Positions 61,437 to 64,000 of a stretch of 64,000 nt of DNA are shown here, one piece after another. The notes under the pieces were generated by a model. The model saw nothing but the letters and a program-made list of their open reading frames with translations. It searched no databases and was not told where the DNA came from. Origin of the DNA: Acidobacteriaceae bacterium KBS 83 (GTDB taxonomy: Bacteria > Acidobacteriota > Terriglobia > Terriglobales > Acidobacteriaceae); assembly GCA_000381585.1 (NCBI GenBank), contig KB906733.1:635378-699377 (forward strand), read 5' to 3'. The position numbers were made by a program, and so were the translations under genes. How positions within the stretch are numbered: position 1 is the first letter of the stretch; the number at the start of each line of letters is the position of its first letter.

Positions 61437-64000
61437 TCATTCGTAGCGCAGAGCGACCATCGGATCGACGCGCGAAGCTCGCTGTGCCGGCAGGTATCCG
61501 GCAAATGCCGCAATCAGGAGCATGACGGCGACAGCTGCAAACAAGCTCAATGGATCGTTACCACGCAGGCCGAAGAGCATGCTGGCCACCAGATGGTTCG
61601 CGAGTAGTGCAGCAGGCACGCCGACGTCGATACCAATCGCGACGAGGATGAGAATTTCTCGCATTACAAGCCAGCGTACGTGCATTCGCTCTGCACCCAG
61701 CGCCATGCGGATGCCGATCTCATTGGTGCGCCGGCTGACGACGTAGGACATCAGGCCGTAAATTCCTATGGCTGAGAGGAAGACAGCGAGCAGTCCGAAG
61801 AATGTCGAAAGCTGCGCGACGATGCGCTGATCAGTGTAGGAGCGCGCTACCTGCTCATCCAGCGTGGTGACATTTGAGATCGGCAGGTTGCGATCGACCT
61901 GGTGGATGCTGCTTTGCACCGCCGCTGCGATGGCGCCGAAATCGCCGGTGTAGCGGACTTCGAAATCACCGAAGCGCCAGGGCCGTTGTGCGTAGGAGAG
62001 GTAGTTGATGTATTTAGGCTTTTCCTGCAGGCTGCTGAACTTTGCATCTTTGACGATGCCGACGACTTCGTAGTCGTTCTCGGGCTTGTTGTTGGCGACG
62101 TGGAAGTGACGGCCGATGGGATTGCCCGGCGGGAACAAGGTTTTGGCAATGCGTTCGCTGATGACTGCGACGCGCTGCGAGGTGGCCGTGTCCTGCGGAC
62201 CGAAGGTGCGGCCGGCGAGAAGCGGAATCTGCAAGACTTTGAAGTAGCCATTGCCGACGACATTCTGATGGACACCGATGTCTTGGTTGGCAGGCATGCC
62301 CGCGACGAGGACGGCGTCATTCCAACTGCCCTCGTTAAAGGTGAATGCAGAAAAGCTGGCGGCCTGGACGCCGGGAATCGCATTCACGCGTGACTCGATC
62401 TGTTGAAAGATGTCGCGAAGGCGAGGGTCATCGTCTTTGAAGCCAAGAGCGGTGGAGTCGATCTGCAGGCGCAGGACGTTCTCGCGATTGAAGCCGGGGT
62501 CGAGGCTGCTGAGATTGACGAGGCTGCGCAGGAAAAGTCCGGCGCCGACCATGAGGACTAATGAGAGAGCAACCTGGGAGGCGACGAGAGATCTGGCGAG
62601 GAGACTCTTCGTCCCTGTGCTGGGCCCGCGACCGTCTTTGAGGGAATCGGTGAGGTGGAGGCGAGTGGCGCGGAAGGCAGGAATGGTTCCGAAGAGGATG
62701 GCGGTGGCGACCGTGAGGGCCAAGGTGAAGCCGAGCAGGCGAAGGTCGAGACCGATGTCGAGAGGGAGATCTTCGAGTCCACCGGAGACCATGCGGAGTA
62801 ACAGCCGGTTGGCGATAGCGGCGAAGCCGATGCCGAGTGCGCCGCCGACCAGGGCGAGGATCAGACTCTCTGTGAGGAGCTGCCGGATGATGCGGGAGCG
62901 GGGCGCCCCGAGTGCCTGGCGAACGGCAAGTTCGCGGGCGCGCGTAGTGGAGCGCGCGAGCAGAAGATTGGCGATGTTGGCGCAGGCGATGAGCAGGACC
63001 AGCGCAACGATGGCCATCAGTATCCGCAAAGGCTCAGAGAACTCGCGCCGCAGCGAAGAGAGTCCGTTGGCCATAGGAGTGAGCGGCACATGTGTTCGAG
63101 CCAGCTTATCGAGATTCTTTTTGCTCAGGTCCGCATCCGAGAAGCCGCGTGTGATCTGTTGCAGAAGCAGGTTGACGTTGGAGGTGGCTCGTTCCATGGT
63201 GACGCCCGGTTTGAGTCGGCCCATGAGGTTGAGCGATTGGGTGAAGTTGTTCTTGTAGGCGTCCCAGCCGGGAGGGACCGATTTGGTCATGGACATGGGA
63301 ACCCACATGTCCGGAGCCTCGCCGACTTTGGTTCCGAAAAACTCCCGCGGGGCGACGCCGACAATATTGAAGATGGTGGTGCCGAGCTTGAGTTTGCGAT
63401 CGAGAACGTTAGGGTCGCTGGCGAGGGTGTGCTTCCAGAAGGCGTGGCTGACGACGACGACCGGATGATCGTCTTCGGAGGTGTCATCTGCGTCGGTGAG
63501 CGTGCGGCCGACCTGGGCCTGAACACCGAGGAGGGGAAAATACGTGCCGGAGACCAATTTGACGTGCATGAGATCGGAGTCCGCAGGAGCCTGCCCCTCA
63601 GCGCCGAGAACAAAACCGTGGACGTCGTCGGTCATGCTGAAGACGGCGGCGACATCGGAGAAGACGGCGTTTTTCTGCTGCAGCTGGCGATAGAAAGGAT
63701 AGGAGTAGAGTTCGGTGTCGACGATGCTGGTGCCGATTCCGTCTTCGTCTCCTGTGCCGAGCAGGACGAGTTGACCAGGGTCTTTCACCGGCAAGGACCG
63801 CAACATCACCGCATCCATCAGGCTGAAGATGGCGGTATTCGCGCCGATGCCGAGCGCGAGCGAAAGTAGTGCGACGATGGTGATGCCGGGGCTGCGCAGC
63901 ATCGCGCGCAATCCGTAGAGCACGTCCTGCAGGAGGCCTTCGAGCCAGCTCCAGCCCCATGCGATATAGCTACGCTCACGCAGGAGGGTCGGATTGCCAA
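61437..64000 (-). CDS. ADOP family MacB-like ABC permease (5' end outside window)
   Basis: At least 850 residues. In frame from the window end it reads REEx-type LLRERSYIAWGWSWLEGLLQ, the helical N-terminus of acidobacterial duplicated orphan permeases, then DVLYGLRAMLRSPG and LLSLALGIGANTAIFSLMDAVMLRSLPV. Two MacB-PCD domains and two FtsX domains (about 270-400 and 700-810 from 63923) follow, and it ends VDPMVALRYE. Members lack their own ATPase gene. The role is unknown, perhaps export or signalling. The GTG at 63923 is inside the frame, not the start. Confidence 0.92.
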   Translation of the reverse strand, partial: GNPTLLRERSYIAWGWSWLEGLLQDVLYGLRAMLRSPGITIVALLSLALGIGANTAIFSLMDAVMLRSLPVKDPGQLVLLGTGDEDGIGTSIVDTELYSYPFYRQLQQKNAVFSDVAAVFSMTDDVHGFVLGAEGQAPADSDLMHVKLVSGTYFPLLGVQAQVGRTLTDADDTSEDDHPVVVVSHAFWKHTLASDPNVLDRKLKLGTTIFNIVGVAPREFFGTKVGEAPDMWVPMSMTKSVPPGWDAYKNNFTQSLNLMGRLKPGVTMERATSNVNLLLQQITRGFSDADLSKKNLDKLARTHVPLTPMANGLSSLRREFSEPLRILMAIVALVLLIACANIANLLLARSTTRARELAVRQALGAPRSRIIRQLLTESLILALVGGALGIGFAAIANRLLLRMVSGGLEDLPLDIGLDLRLLGFTLALTVATAILFGTIPAFRATRLHLTDSLKDGRGPSTGTKSLLARSLVASQVALSLVLMVGAGLFLRSLVNLSSLDPGFNRENVLRLQIDSTALGFKDDDPRLRDIFQQIESRVNAIPGVQAASFSAFTFNEGSWNDAVLVAGMPANQDIGVHQNVVGNGYFKVLQIPLLAGRTFGPQDTATSQRVAVISERIAKTLFPPGNPIGRHFHVANNKPENDYEVVGIVKDAKFSSLQEKPKYINYLSYAQRPWRFGDFEVRYTGDFGAIAAAVQSSIHQVDRNLPISNVTTLDEQVARSYTDQRIVAQLSTFFGLLAVFLSAIGIYGLMSYVVSRRTNEIGIRMALGAERMHVRWLVMREILILVAIGIDVGVPAALLANHLVASMLFGLRGNDPLSLFAAVAVMLLIAAFAGYLPAQRASRVDPMVALRYE

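Noticed and set aside
1-64000. tRNA, rRNA, tmRNA, CRISPR, IS transposase or phage genes
   Set aside because: No cloverleaf-like segment, direct-repeat array, transposase or integrase motif was seen on reading both strands. Small RNAs without strong motifs could still be missed.

Overview
The window looks like chromosomal DNA from an Acidobacteriota of the class Terriglobia (Acidobacteriaceae type). This is inferred from gene content, not from a marker search. The signs are a GC-rich genome, a MacB-type permease with the helical N-terminus typical of acidobacterial duplicated orphan permeases (ADOP), a very long S53 (sedolisin) protein with Ig-like repeats, several outer-membrane and TonB-type proteins, and an rpoZ of acidobacterial type. 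No rRNA, tRNA, CRISPR array, prophage or intact insertion sequence was seen.

Layout. 1-5.7 kb: housekeeping and envelope genes on both strands (LON-domain protein, TPR protein, thioesterase, acetyltransferase, Mrp ATPase, FkbM methyltransferase, AsmA). 5.9-9.8 kb: the heat-shock run hrcA-grpE-dnaJ, without dnaK, then rsmE. 9.8-11.0 kb: a palindromic repeat, a complete micro-gene for a 22-residue Lys/Ala peptide, and a CPBP protease. 11.1-18.8 kb: thiolase, a cation/H+ antiporter behind a structured leader, a methyltransferase, a small accessory patch bounded by a duplicated sdaA tail, sdaA and comM. 19.4-25.8 kb: rpoZ, rho, an acetyltransferase, a formate/nitrite-type channel divergent from a pentaheme cytochrome c/TPR protein, and a secreted protein. 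25.8-37 kb: an S53 homologue that appears to have lost its catalytic residues, then a tripartite RND efflux operon with a divergent TetR regulator.

37-42 kb: a trans-sulfuration enzyme with a long leader, a short-chain dehydrogenase, a PD40 protein and an orphan histidine kinase. 42-52 kb: one minus-strand run, leuA-leuB-leuC-leuD-ilvD-ilvB-ilvH-ilvC, holding nearly the whole valine/leucine pathway (no transaminase), with a divergent LysR gene. 53-57.5 kb: two outer-membrane barrels, an M48-like protein with a broken zinc motif, and a TonB-family protein. 58-64 kb: galE, two very small membrane ORFs, a fragment of an ADOP gene, an oxalate/formate-type MFS transporter with its small subunit, and an ADOP permease that runs off the window end.

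The points most worth checking are the leader of the antiporter gene at 12.38-12.54 kb, where a hairpin loop is complementary to the Shine-Dalgarno sequence; the Lys/Ala micro-gene with consensus promoter and terminator at 10.0-10.17 kb; the two apparent pseudo-peptidases; and the small-membrane-ORF cluster at 59.1-59.8 kb.
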